Origin: Ahaetulla prasina
Lineage: Eukaryota > Chordata > Lepidosauria > Squamata > Colubridae
Length of the DNA: 64,000 nucleotides
Direction: 5' to 3'
Assembly (NCBI RefSeq): GCF_028640845.1
Contig: NC_080543.1
Location: forward strand, 97,887,825 to 97,951,824
Shown: positions 49,458 through 60,054 of the stretch, one piece after another
Layout: every line of letters begins with the position of its first letter
Numbering within the stretch: the stretch's first letter is position 1
Made by a program: the position numbers and the translations under genes
Notes under the pieces: model-generated
Told to the model about the DNA's origin: nothing
Seen by the model: only the letters and a program-made list of their open reading frames with translations
Databases searched by the model: none

Positions 49458-49723
49458 TAATAGAGTTGGAAGGGACCTTGGAGGTCTTCTAGTCCAACCC
49501 CCTGCTTAGGCAGGAAACCCTACACCACTTCTGACAAATGGTTATCTAATCTCTTCTTAAAAGCTTCTAGTGTTGGAGCATTCACAACTTCTGGAGGCAA
49601 GTTGTTCCACTGATTAATTGTTCTCACTGTCAGGAAATTTCTCCTTAGTTCTAAGTTGCTTCTCTCCTTGATTAGTTTCCACCCATTGCTTCTTGTCCTA
49701 CCCTCAGGTGCTTTGGAGAATAG
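49458..49723 (-). mobile_element. Duplicated partial CR1
   Basis: Exact or near-exact copy of 44131-44396, including the stretch GTTGGAAGGGACCTTGGAGG. It stops at the second internal deletion of copy 2. Confidence 0.85.
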
Positions 49724-49779
49724 TGTGCTCCCTCAGACTTCCTGATCTGCTACATTGCATGTTTCTATAAATGTGATCT

Positions 49780-51060
49780 TGCTATGGAGATGTCTTGTGT
49801 TTCTGGAATAGCTTCTGGAATATCAATTTGGAATTGTAGGCCAATCTTCTGAAGGGGTAAAATATTGATTCCACTTGCTTGTAGCACATTTGGCAAAATT
49901 GGCAAAAGTGTCTGGCTGGAGATGATTAGAGGTAAATTTGGCCATAAACATTGATCTATTTTTATTTCCTGTTATTTTGTTACTGAATTTATACCCTACC
50001 TGTTTCTGCTAACACCTGAGGTAGCTTTCAACAATTAAAAATATAACACATACTCAGTGCTGTCTACCAGGAACAAGGATAACAGCAGCCACTGGACAGC
50101 TCTCAGCTAGAATTGTATTATGTTGAATACTCTGTTAAGCACAGCAAACGCTGTCATAAAGCCATTTTTCATCCAAGATGGATTTCTTTCCGTGTATCAG
50201 ACTTATTTCCTTGACCTATGAACTTCACATAGAGCTATGTGACTAAAATATGATTATGGCTTCTGAAGAAGGTAGATCTGTACATGGGGTATTAATCATG
50301 CCCACGCAGGCATGATTTCCATGTGATGAAGGAACAGACTCCATCTGGGAGGGGAAAAATGGGAATCAATATGCCTGATTGCTCGAGACTCTTCATTTTG
50401 CACTCTGCAGCCCCTTGCTGAGTCGAGCAGCAGGGATCCACAGCATGCATCTCTAGTGTTATGCCACCAGATGGCAGTAGAGACTGTGGAAATGGCATCA
50501 CTGTGCCAATACATCTCTGAGCATTGCTGGTAGGTAGAGCCACTTTGGATATTACTGTTATTACTATTATTCCTTTGAAAGAAAAATAAAATGGGGAATA
50601 ATACAAAGGAATGGTTTAAAACCGTTTGGTTTAAAAACCAAACTATTTCTACATTTTTATGTCAGTTAAGAGCTGATGTGAATAATCTTATTTAAAAAGC
50701 TCTCACTCAACAATGCTTCCTTAATCCAAATGTTTGTGGAGATTCTCAGTCATTCAGGTCATGGTTGTCCCAAAGGTGTTTTTTTTTGAAGATGTTTCGC
50801 TTTTTATCCAAGAAGCTTCTTCAGTTTCTTAATCCAAATTAACATTGAACAGTGTAAGTCTCTTCTTCATGCCTTAGTGAAACAAGTAGAAGCTATGTTA
50901 GTATCCAGATTTTATTATTAGTTCAGCAGTATATCTTGCTTTATATAGTGATTTCATTAAAAATTTACAATTAATATAATAATTCTGTATGAACTAAGAA
51001 AAATAAATAAATAAAAAGAAAAATAGAAAAGAAAAAAAGAAAAAGAAAAATAGCAAAGAA
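49780..51060. other. Flank right of the duplication
   Basis: Single-copy-looking sequence continuing the pre-duplication locus. It contains the second copy of the foldback repeat at 50735-50835 (GGTCATGGTTGTCCCAAAGG) and A-rich DNA at 50995-51060. No gene seen. Confidence 0.5.
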
Positions 51061-51077
51061 AATAGGAATAATAATTA

Positions 51078-51591
51078 CCATGTTTTCCTCAAAATACGAC
51101 CTACCATGAAAATAAGTCCTAATTTGATTTTTAACACGTACACCAAATATAAGCCCTACTCCCAAAATAAGCCCTAAGACCCCGCCCACTCAGGGTGCAT
51201 GGATAAAAATTAAACTAGGATAGGGATGGGGGGCTGGAACTGGCCTACTACTTACCTTCGGACAGTTGCCGCCAAGCCTCACACACCCCGACACCTGTAT
51301 TGCTGGCCCATATCTTCTGCAGCCGCAAGACTTTTCTGAAGGCCTCAGTAGCCGATAACAGAGCTCCGGATTGATCTGGAGCTCTGTTATTGGTTTTGAA
51401 GACCTTCAGGAAAGCCTTGCCGGCCTTGCTGGCCACAGAACAAGTTCCTGAAGGTCTCTGACAATGAAAAGGAGGCTGGGGGCGACACATGCAAGTGAAG
51501 TGAGTCAGTGGACAACATCCCCCCAAAATAAGACCTGGTGCCTTTTTTGGTGGCAAAAAAAGACAGAGTTTTATTTTCAGAAAAGCATGGG
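51078..51591. mobile_element. TA-flanked DNA transposon, 514 bp
   Basis: The ends CCATGTTTTCCTCAAAATAC and TTATTTTCAGAAAAGCATGG are imperfect inverted repeats flanked by TA. It contains a palindrome at about 51352-51393 (AACAGAGCTCC / GGAGCTCTGTT). No transposase is seen. A Tc1/mariner-type target is suggested by TA only. Confidence 0.65.
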
Positions 51592-51850
51592 TAGTAAAGA
51601 AAAGAAATATATGAATAAATGGCTTTCCATATGATCACAAATCTAAATAATTTTCCTAACTTACAACCCTATTTTAAAATACAACGAACAATCTTTTCTT
51701 CCTATTTATCTATAAACAAGTCCTCATTCAGTCCTCATCAGCAAAATTCCATTATGGGTTACCAGAAATATCAACATATCTATTTTAACTTTGATCAAAG
51801 AAACCAACTTTATATTGCTTCATTTTACTGCTAACAATCTTAGTCTATAG

Positions 51851-52231
51851 CAGTGATGGTGAATCTTTTCGGCATCACACGGAAATGTTGTGTGTGTGCG
51901 CTCTCAGCGGGGCTGTGCTCTCGAAAAGCCAAACTTCCAGGTTTAGTGATCATCTTGCCGGTGCGCATGTGTAGGCTAGTTTTCGACACAATGGCATGCT
52001 CTGGAAAATCCAAACTTCCGGTTTCTAGTGTGCATGCATGCCCAATGATCAGCTGGCCGGTGTGCATGCGTACACTGGTTTTCAGCACTGCCGTGCACAT
52101 GAAGGACATCTGATTGTTGCACGCATATGTGTGCCAGAAACCCAAAAGCCAAACAGGCAAGGCCACGCATGCCAGGCGACATGGCTTTGTGCGTCACTTT
52201 GGGCACGTGTACCATAGGTTCTCCATCACAG
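51851..52231. mobile_element. hAT-type DNA transposon, 381 bp
   Basis: The ends CAGTGATGGTGAA and GTTCTCCATCACAG are inverted repeats, with a perfect 8-base target duplication GTCTATAG at 51843-51850 and 52232-52239. The CpG/TpG-rich interior repeats AAACTTCC motifs. Non-autonomous. Confidence 0.92.
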
Positions 52232-52399
52232 GTCTATAGTCTATTCAAATGATGTCGAAAATTTTTTTCTTTTTTTTTCTTTGTCTTTTCTTACAAAATT
52301 GTTCAAACATTAAACAAATGTTATTCAGGTAATTTTGTTTGTTTGTCCTAGGCACATCTCATTTAATTATCAGCCAGTTTCATTTGTATATGCAGTGTA

Positions 52400-52414
52400 G
52401 CATCTATCTATATA

Positions 52415-52485
<71 letters not shown>

Positions 52486-52496
52486 ATCTATATCTA

Positions 52497-52575
<79 letters not shown>

Positions 52576-52601
52576 ATCTATATCTATATCTATATCTATA
52601 T

Positions 52602-52632
<31 letters not shown>
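52400..52632. repeat. (GATA)n microsatellite with TATC/TATATC interruptions
   Basis: More than 200 bases of TCTA units in two long blocks, separated and followed by TATATC hexamers. GATA repeats of this kind (Bkm) are well known in snakes. Confidence 0.95.
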
Positions 52633-52633
<1 letters not shown>

Positions 52634-52886
52634 CATTTCTATCCCGCCCTTCTCCGAAGACTCAGTGCGGCTTACACTATGTTAAGCAATAGTCTTCATC
52701 CATTTGTATATTATATACAAAGTCAACTTGATTGCCCCCAACAATCTGGGTCCTCATTTTACCTACCTTATAAAGGATGGAAGGCTGAGTCAACCTTGGG
52801 CCTGGTGGGATTTGAACCTACAGTAATTGCAAGCAGCTGCTGTTAATAACAGACTGTCTTACCAGCCTGAGCCACCAGAGGCCCTA
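52634..52886 (-). repeat. Sauria-type tRNA-derived SINE
   Basis: On the minus strand it begins GGGCCTCTGGTGGCTCAGGC, with A-box-like TGGCTCAGGCTGG and B box GGTTCAAATCCC, then GGTTGACTCAGCCTTCCATC and the tail CACTGAGTCTTCGGAGAAGG. It adjoins the GATA microsatellite at its 3' end. Confidence 0.85.
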
Positions 52887-53191
52887 TATCATTCTTGTAG
52901 CCTGTCTTTTAATTTACTTTCAGATCACTGTCAGTTTTGTCCTATTAAACTTCTTCCTCTTCCACAGTGTCTTTTAAACACAATAGAGGCAGACACTATA
53001 AATAAATAAATATAAATAAATATAAATAAATAAATATATATTTCAGCATGTCTAGTGTTAAGATATTTACCTCCATGCTGTATTAGTAGGTTAAATTTAA
53101 GTATTCTTTAGTTGTAATCTTTAGTTCTTTCTGGTTCTTCACGTGTCCAGTATTTAAAGTTCATATTTTTTAAAAAGAATTCAGAATAAAG

Positions 53192-53620
53192 CAGTGGTGA
53201 AATCTGAATGGGTTTGCTACCGGTTTGCTGGCCATGCATGCACAGTTTGCACCAAATGCCTGCACCAAAAGGCAGCTTGGGAAGGTAAGTAGAACAGCAC
53301 GGGGGTGTGTGTGGGTGTGTCAGCTGTGGCGCGTGATCTTGGGAACCTTTTTTGAAACTTTTTAAAAACATTTTTTACTACCGGTTCAGGCAAATAGGTA
53401 GTAAAAAAATGCTTTAAAAAGTAAAAAAAAAAAGGTTCCAACGATCACAGGTGTGCCATGTGAGCATCGAAGCCTTTCCCCCCTCCTTTTTTAAAGCATT
53501 TTTTTTACTACCTATTCACCCAAACTTTAGTAAAAAACTAAAGAAAAAGGTTCCAATGATTGTGCGGCACAGCTGTGATCTTGGGAACCTTTTTTTTGAA
53601 CCGGTAGCATTTCACCCCTG
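53192..53620. mobile_element. hAT-type DNA transposon, 429 bp
   Basis: The ends CAGTGGTGAAATC and GCATTTCACCCCTG are inverted repeats, with a perfect target duplication GAATAAAG at 53184-53191 and 53621-53628. The interior consists of alternating repeats of AACCTTTTT and AAAAAGGTTCC that can form large hairpins. Same terminal family as 12406. Confidence 0.92.
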
Positions 53621-53629
53621 GAATAAAGC

Positions 53630-54450
53630 ATTGCCTCACAGGAAGGATTCTTATAATTATTTCCGAAATCCTATTTTAAATCCATTTGGACATATAGTTC
53701 ATTTGTAACTTTCCAAAATTAAAATTCTAATCTTGCTGTTAATTTTTTTTTAAAAAGTCCTTAAACTTGTATTTAAACTTATTTCAGTAAAGATTGAAAG
53801 AAACTCACTTGTTCTTTTAGAACTCATCAATCCAAGAAATTTACTGCAGCGTGAATAAAGAGGCAGGTAATATACCTATGAAAGTTTTCCATACATATAA
53901 AGTATACCTGATTATAATCTATTGTTATTTAGATAAACTATAAAATCAATCAAGATTTGATAAAATTGTGGTTCCTGCTTCTGATGTCTCATTATTTTAA
54001 CTTTGCATTTTTTTTTCTAATTTAGCAACTGAAGATGCCTTATTGATCCATAACTCAGTTATTATCTAGTGTTTTTCAATATTGCACAGTTATTAATTTG
54101 GTTGCTAAAATTAAACAAATAAATTCTTTATTTTTAAGCTTATGATTTAATACTATAAATAAATGCAACAAGTCTTGCTCCAGAGACCTTTCAGTTCTTT
54201 GATTAATCTCCAAAATGTTTATGCCAAAAGGTTATAACTTTATTGCATGACCACCATAAATGAGAAAACATTCCTTTTTTTGACATCCTCTCCAATGTTT
54301 GGGAAAATAATTTGTGTGCCAGCATGTTAGGGATCAAGGACCAATAGCGTACAGGAATAGTCAACACCCCAGAAGATAGTCTCAACATGGATCTCAATAG
54401 ACTTGTTCACAGTCTATCCAACAAAGTGAAATTTAACAAGAAAGTTTTTT
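53630..54450. other. Intergenic, nothing identified
   Basis: AT-rich sequence without recognised features. Confidence 0.5.
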
Positions 54451-54451
54451 A

Positions 54452-54978
54452 GGAATTTTAGAATAGAATAGAATAGAATAGAATAGAATAGAATTATGGT
54501 CCAAGTGTGATTGGACACACAAGGAATTTGTCTTGGTGCATATGCTCTCAGTGTACATAAAAGAAAAGATACCTTCATCAAGAATCTTAGGATACAATAC
54601 TTAATGATACTCATAGGTTACAAATAAGCAATCAGGAAACAATATCAATATAAATTGTAAGGATACAAGCAACAAAGTTGCAGTCATGCAGTCATAAGTG
54701 GAAGGAGATGAGTGATGGGAACTATGAGAAGATTAATAGTACTACAGACTTAGTAAATAGTTTGACAGTGTTGAGGGAATTATTTGTTTAGCAGAGTGAT
54801 GGCATTCGGGGGAAAAACTGTTCTTGTGTCTAGTTGTTCTGGTGTGCAGTGCCCTATAGTGTCGTTTTGAGGGTAGGAGTTGAAACAGTTTATGTCCAGA
54901 ATGTGAGGGGTCTGTAAATATTTTCACAGCCCTCTTTTTGACTCGTGCAGTATACAGGTCCTCAATGGAAGAAAATTT
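54452..54978 (-). mobile_element. L2-like LINE 3' end with (AATAG)n
   Basis: On the minus strand it gives the C-terminal coding end KIFTDPSHSGHKLFQLLPSK, a 3' UTR and the tail with AATAG repeats at 54461-54495. A family member of 12153 and 62432. Confidence 0.85.
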
Positions 54979-55019
54979 TAGAATAAATTTTTTTCTAAAA
55001 GCACTTAGGCAAGAAAAAT

Positions 55020-56213
55020 CTGGAGGTACAGACTAGATGGCACCTGGCTCAATAATAGTCACTCTCAACAGTGAGACTCCACTAGGATTCCTAGTAGACA
55101 ACCATTTAAAGATGAGCCAACAGTGTGCAGCAGCAGTCAAAAAAGTCCATGCAATCTTAGGTTGCATTAATAGAAGGATAGAATCAAGATCATGTGAACT
55201 ATTAGTACCACTCTACAAAACTTGGTAAGACCACATTTAGAATACTGCATCCAAAACGTTAAAGATGTTAAGACTTTGGAAAGAGTTCAGAGAAGAGCAA
55301 CAAAATGATTGGAGGCCTAAAAGCTAAAACATATGAAGAACGATTGCAGGAACTGACTCTACTTCGTCTAGTGAAAAGAAGGACCAGGGTAACATGATAG
55401 CATATTTGAAGGGCTGCCATAAAGAAGAGGGCCAACTTATTTACTCAAGCACCTGTAGATATGACAAGAAACAATGGATGGAAACTAATCAAGGAGAGAA
55501 GCAATCTAGAACTAAGGAGAAAATTCCTAATAGTGAGAACAATTAAGCCAGTGGTAGTCAACCTGGTTCCTACCACCCACTAGTGGGCGTTCCAGCTTTC
55601 ATGGTGGTCAGTAGGGGTTTTGTCCGATACTGAAGCACTTTCGTTTTTTTAAATTTAATTGACTTTAAAAAAAAAATTCATAGCATTATTTAAAAACATT
55701 TTCATTAGGTTTTCATAAAATTCCCCATGACAATTAAAATTTCTGAAAATATACTATTTGTATCGCCCACACATAAGTTTAGTTCACGTTATGTATGTGA
55801 AACTAAATGGCGCTATAGTGCGACTGCAAACAAAAGAGCCTCGTCCCAGAATAGCTCGCGCTTCTCCCCCACACCAACCAACTGTAACAGACAAGCAGAG
55901 CTGGTAGCCAGCACCCCCCCAAACCCAATCCATGATGTGCGAGAGGCATGCACAGACAATGATACACGGCACATTACTGTGGAACCGGTGGGCAGTTGGA
56001 AAATTTTTACTACTAACAGAGATACAAAAGTGGGCGGTAGGTATAAAAAGGTTAACTACCCCTGAATTAACCAGTGGAACAAATTCCCTTCAGAAATTGT
56101 GGGTACACCAACACTGGAGGCTTTTAAGAAGAGACTGGACATGCACCTATCAGAAATAGTATAGGTCTTCTGTGAAAGCAGGGTGTTGGACTAGATGACC
56201 TCCAGGTCCCTTC
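55020..56213 (+). mobile_element. CR1-type LINE 3' part, split by a hAT element
   Basis: CR1 coding remnants with frameshifts at 55037-55548 (MAPGSIIVTLN, DNHLKMSQQCAAAVKKVHAI), then 56073-56213, where the ORF end and 3' UTR continue (GGACTAGATGACCTCC). The two halves join when 55549-56072 is removed. Confidence 0.85.
55549..56064. mobile_element. hAT-type DNA transposon, 516 bp
   Basis: The ends CAGTGGTAGTCAACC and GGTTAACTACCCCTG are inverted repeats. Target duplication AATTAAGC / AATTAACC (seven of eight) at 55541-55548 and 56065-56072. It interrupts the CR1 copy. The interior has no transposase frame. Confidence 0.92.
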
Positions 56214-56662
56214 TATTTATTTTATTTATTAAATTTTTATACCGCCCTTCTCCCAAGGGACTCAGGGCGGTTTACAGCCAAAATAAAAATGACAGCAATA
56301 TACACATAAAACCATGAATTAAAAAACTTATTACACAAATGGCCGAATTAAAACATTTAGAATAAAACCCCATAAATTATAAAATATTAAAACATTAAAA
56401 CTAATTAAAATCCTATGCCAGTCCTGCGCGAACAAACAAATAGGTCTTCAGCTCGCGGCGGAAAGTCCGAAGGTCCGACAGTTGCCGAAGTCCAGGGGGA
56501 AATTCGTTCCAGAGGGTGGGAGCTCCCACAGAGAAGGCCCTCCCCCTGGGGGCTGCCAGCCTACATTGCTTGGCGGACGGCACCCTAAGGAATCCCTCTC
56601 TGTGAGAGTGTACAGGTCGGTGGGAGGAATTTGGTAACAGCAGGCGGTCCCGTAAGTACGGG
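56214..56662 (-). mobile_element. CR1/L2-like LINE, 3' end
   Basis: The minus strand encodes YLRDRLLLPNSSHRPVHSHR, LWNEFPPGLRQLSDLRTF and a stop after VRAGLA, with the 3' UTR containing CCGCCCTGAGTCCCTTGGG. 5'-truncated earlier than the copies at 16 and 40 kb. Confidence 0.85.
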
Positions 56663-56826
56663 ATTACTATTACTGTTACTGTATAACTTCCATTGCATTT
56701 CTTGCATTGAAACTGAAGGGTATCCACTCAGTTTCCATAATTTTTATCAATTTGTCTCCTGTACGGGATTACCAAGATCAATACCCCAAACTTCTGTTAA
56801 ATCATATGGTGGATCTGACTGCAATA

Positions 56827-57089
56827 CCGTGTTTCCCTGAAAATAAGACCCTGTCTTATATTTTTTTGAACCCCAAAATAAGCGCTTGGCCTTATTTTTG
56901 GAAAGGTCTTATTATTTGGGGGCGTGTGGAGCAAGATTGGGCTCTTCTTGCCATCTTACCTGATTTCCAGTTCTGCGTTTAAATATTTTTAGGGAGGGCT
57001 TATTTTCGGGGGGAGGCTTATTTTAGCGCATGCGCTCAAAAGCCCAATTGGGCTTATTATCAAAGTATGTCTTATTTTCAGGGAAACGA
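56827..57089. mobile_element. TA-flanked MITE, 263 bp
   Basis: The ends GTGTTTCCCTGAAAATAAGA and CTTATTTTCAGGGAAACG are inverted repeats, with TA on both sides (56825 and 57090). Contains AAGCCCAATTGGGCTTATTA. Same family as 41533. Confidence 0.8.
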
Positions 57090-57900
57090 TAATATTTCTG
57101 ATTTCATAAATTTCCTAAATTTCTAATTGCAATAATAACCTATACATTTTTGAAATTGATCCTTTTGGTTGTTCTAAATAATAAATTGTGAAATTGTGAA
57201 AATTGATATAAGGTCATGTTGCTAAATCTCTAATGTTTCTACTATCCAAACAAAATGTAAGTTGGTACTTATCAAGAGCTATGATAACTTATCATATATT
57301 TCATTATCACTATTATCTTTATTGAAAGGTTCCCTATTACTATAGAAATATTTTAGACTACAGAGATTATATTTTCTCAAATATTTCATTTTAGTCAAAG
57401 CATAATAACCTTCTTGACATATATTTGTTATCAGGGGAGTTAAAGGACAAATATCCTTTTTGAAAATTATGCATCTACATTTCCAAATTTGAAGCATTGT
57501 TTCAGTAGTAAAAACAATTTCAACCTGTTTCATTTTAGAAAAATATTTCCGGCGGAAAAAACATTGATTTATAAACTTATCTGGCTCTAACATAGTTTCA
57601 GTATGAATCCATTGTTTAAGAATCCACCCTAATAAATGGAATCATATGGCCTAACTGTGCTGCTTGGTTATATATTAACACCTTGGGCCTGCCCCAGCCT
57701 TCCTGCTTCTGAGATCTATATAAAATCTTTTTATTTACTCTCAGTTTTTGTACAGAAAATAAAAGCTTTCAATATCTTAAAACCTATTCTGGAATTACCA
57801 TTGGGAGGCATCAAAATAAAAAAGTTAAGCTGTGCAAGGATTTTCATTTTAACCACTGTAATTTGCCCTAAAATACTGAAATGTTTTGAAGACCAGTTTT

Positions 57901-58198
57901 TGTTAGAGTTTGTAGCAATCCAACCAGCACATGAGTAAATAATTCAGCAGGATTCATTTATGTAAGAAACTTCTTTATATACAATACCATACAGCAGAAG
58001 CCAGAATCAGAACTCAGAATCCAAAAGTACAGCATCAATAATCACACAAGCTATAGAATCATAGAAGCACTCATATATATACAGATCAGGGAACCTAAGT
58101 CACACCCAGGCTCCGAGCCTTCTGGATCATCAAACAGTCCCTATTGGCTGACCTGTCACCATGTCTATTCCAATTCATGAACCTTTATATACTGACAG
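57901..58198 (-). mobile_element. Solo LTR candidate, 298 bp
   Basis: A perfect 5-base target duplication GTTTT (57896-57900 and 58199-58203) encloses a sequence that, on the minus strand, begins CTGTCAG and ends TCTAACA. A TATA-like TATATAAAGG lies right after its start. No internal gene. Probably a solo LTR of an LTR retrotransposon or endogenous retrovirus; the family is unknown. It lies in the old L1-like LINE. Confidence 0.6.
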
Positions 58199-58639
58199 GT
58201 TTTCATTTCTTTGTTTAATTTCTTCCAAGTTGTTACATAATTATTTGCAAAGGTTTTATTTATTTATTTTGAGTTACAGTCATGGCTTAATATTTTAAAG
58301 ATTCTATTAGAACTCCTAAAACTGAAAATTTCCTTCTGTGTTTTTTAGGTTTTATGAAAAAAATCTCAGATATGATTTATGAAAATTAACTGATCGTAAT
58401 GTAAGCTCTGCAAATTTCTCTAACTCCTTAATATAGCTAGCTGAATGGGAAGCATTTGAGGACTCAAGATGTATCACCTGCAAGTAGATACAAAAGATAT
58501 ATCTTATCTCCTGTTTTATATTGTTAATGCTTCTAAAGTTAGGCTGCCTAATAATGGTGATACAGGACAAATTTGCTTAGTATCACTTAAAGATGTAATG
58601 GGAACTGAATCGTAACTGTTAAGATTTATCTGAGATTTA

Positions 58640-59013
58640 CCGTATATACTCGAATATAAGCCGATCCGAGTATAAGCCGAGGTCCCCAATTTTACCCCAA
58701 AAAACTGGGGTAAACTGGGGACTCGAGTATAAGCCGAGGGAGGGAAATGAGGCAGCTACCGGTCAGGGAAAGCCTCCCTCCCTCAGCCGAGAAGGCTGGC
58801 GGCTCCCCCGCCCCGCCCTCTCACTGCACCGGCAGGGCTTCCCCGTGCTAATGCAAAAGCCCGCGAAGTTTGCACCATCCGGTATAATGTGAAAAAAAGA
58901 AGAAGAAAAAAAAACTCAAGTATAAGCCGTATATACTCGAGTATAAGCCGAGGGGACGTTTTTCAGCACAAAAAACGTGCTGAAAAACTCGGCTTATACT
59001 CGAGTATATACGG
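58640..59013. mobile_element. TA-flanked MITE with nested hairpins, 374 bp
   Basis: Long inverted ends CCGTATATACTCGAATATAA and TTATACTCGAGTATATACGG, flanked by TA (58638 and 59014). Several internal copies of GAGTATAAGCCGAGG. A 12-base hairpin, GTTTTTCAGCAC with GTGCTGAAAAAC, lies just inside the right end. Confidence 0.85.
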
Positions 59014-59299
59014 TAGTTGGTTTGTAGATGTGTTAAATGATCTTATAGAAGTCAGTGCCAAATTAAAATTTAATTAGTTATTTGTTTTAAAAATCGTATT
59101 TTGGGAGAGTCAAAGGCTTTCAATATATCCAAAGAACATACGTCTAATGAAGATCTAATATTTTTGTTGATTTGTACAATATGTAAGAATTTCCTAATAA
59201 AGGGTAAATTTATTAACAATATGGAATAAATCCAGCTTGATTCATATGAATAATGTGACCTATAATGACTTATAAACAGTTAGCTAATAATTTAGTGTA

Positions 59300-59620
59300 G
59301 TGTTCATACTCCATGTTGAGCAGTGAATGGGTGTATAAAATGCCTATAGGATCAAAAAGGTATTAGAATGAGAGTGAGCCACTTGCTGAAGAGCTATCCT
59401 CAGTCAGATGTGGATATTTATCAAGCCAGACAGTGAGACACAACTTTGTTTGCAGAACAATCATAAAGCCTTGAAGCATCAGGTGGATCTTTCAGCAGCT
59501 ACATGCCCTGAAGAAAGAGAAGCATGACCGGGTCAAAAAGTACGAATAACACACTTGTATGAGTGTGTGAGTCATAGAGTATGAATCACACACTCATACA
59601 AAAAAATGCAAAAAAAATGC
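59300..59620. other. No gene seen
   Basis: Contains a short palindromic pair of ACACTCATAC/GTATGAGTGT near 59548-59600. Otherwise unassigned. Confidence 0.4.
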
Positions 59621-59621
59621 T

Positions 59622-60052
59622 GAGACTCTGGAAAGAGTGCAGAGAAGAACAGCAAAGATGATTAGGGGATGGAACATGAAAAATGATTGCAGGAATTGGT
59701 TATGTCTAGTTTAATGAAAGGAAGGACTAGGAGAGACATGATAGCGTCTTCCAATACTTGAAGGGCTGCCACAAAGAAGTGGAGGTCAATTTATTCTCCA
59801 AGGCACCTGAAGGCAGGACAAAAAGCAATGGGTGGAAATTAATCAAGGAGAGAAACAACCTGGAATTAAGGAGGAATTTCCTGACAGTTAGAACAACCAG
59901 TGTAACAAATTGCCTCCAGAAGTTGTGGATGCTCCGTCACTAGAAGTTTTTAAGAAGAGATTGGACAACCAAAGTGGTATAGGATCTCCTGTTTGAGCAG
60001 GGGGTTGGACTAGAAGATCTCCAAGGTCCCTTTCAGCCCTAGGAGTCTAAAG
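59622..60052 (+). mobile_element. CR1-type LINE, 3' end
   Basis: MKGCHKEVEVNLFSKAPEGR and NGWKLIKERNNLELRRNFLT are the CR1 ORF2 C-terminus. The 3' UTR contains TTGGACTAGAAGATCTCCAA. Several frameshifts. Confidence 0.8.
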
Positions 60053-60054
60053 AC

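Larger units (their letters stand above)
45210..49779. repeat. Tandem duplication, copy 2 (two internal deletions)
   Basis: 45210-49133 matches 35122-39049. 49135-49723 matches 43808-44396. 49724-49779 matches 45154-45209. Copy 2 is therefore copy 1 lacking 39050-43807 and 44397-45153. Differences seen in the first block are few: about ten substitutions and short indels in homopolymers or G-rich runs over roughly 3.9 kb. Confidence 0.9.
56663..59290 (-). pseudogene. Old L1-like LINE remnant, interrupted three times
   Basis: Read on the minus strand, 58570-58352 gives VIHLESSNASHSASYIKELE and VNFHKSYLRFFS, resembling the L1 reverse transcriptase just after the YADD site. 57890-57600 gives broken pieces like GRPKVLIYNQAAQLGHMIPF, as in the L1 RT C-terminal region. 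Many stops and frameshifts. It is split by a MITE (58640-59013), a solo LTR (57901-58198) and a TA element (56827-57089). The assignment to the L1 group is by pattern only. Confidence 0.55.

Noticed and set aside
52339..52692. 117-codon frame in the GATA tract
   Set aside because: Repeat artefact.
57636..57938. 100-codon plus-strand frame
   Set aside because: It is antisense to the L1-like remnant and runs into the LTR.
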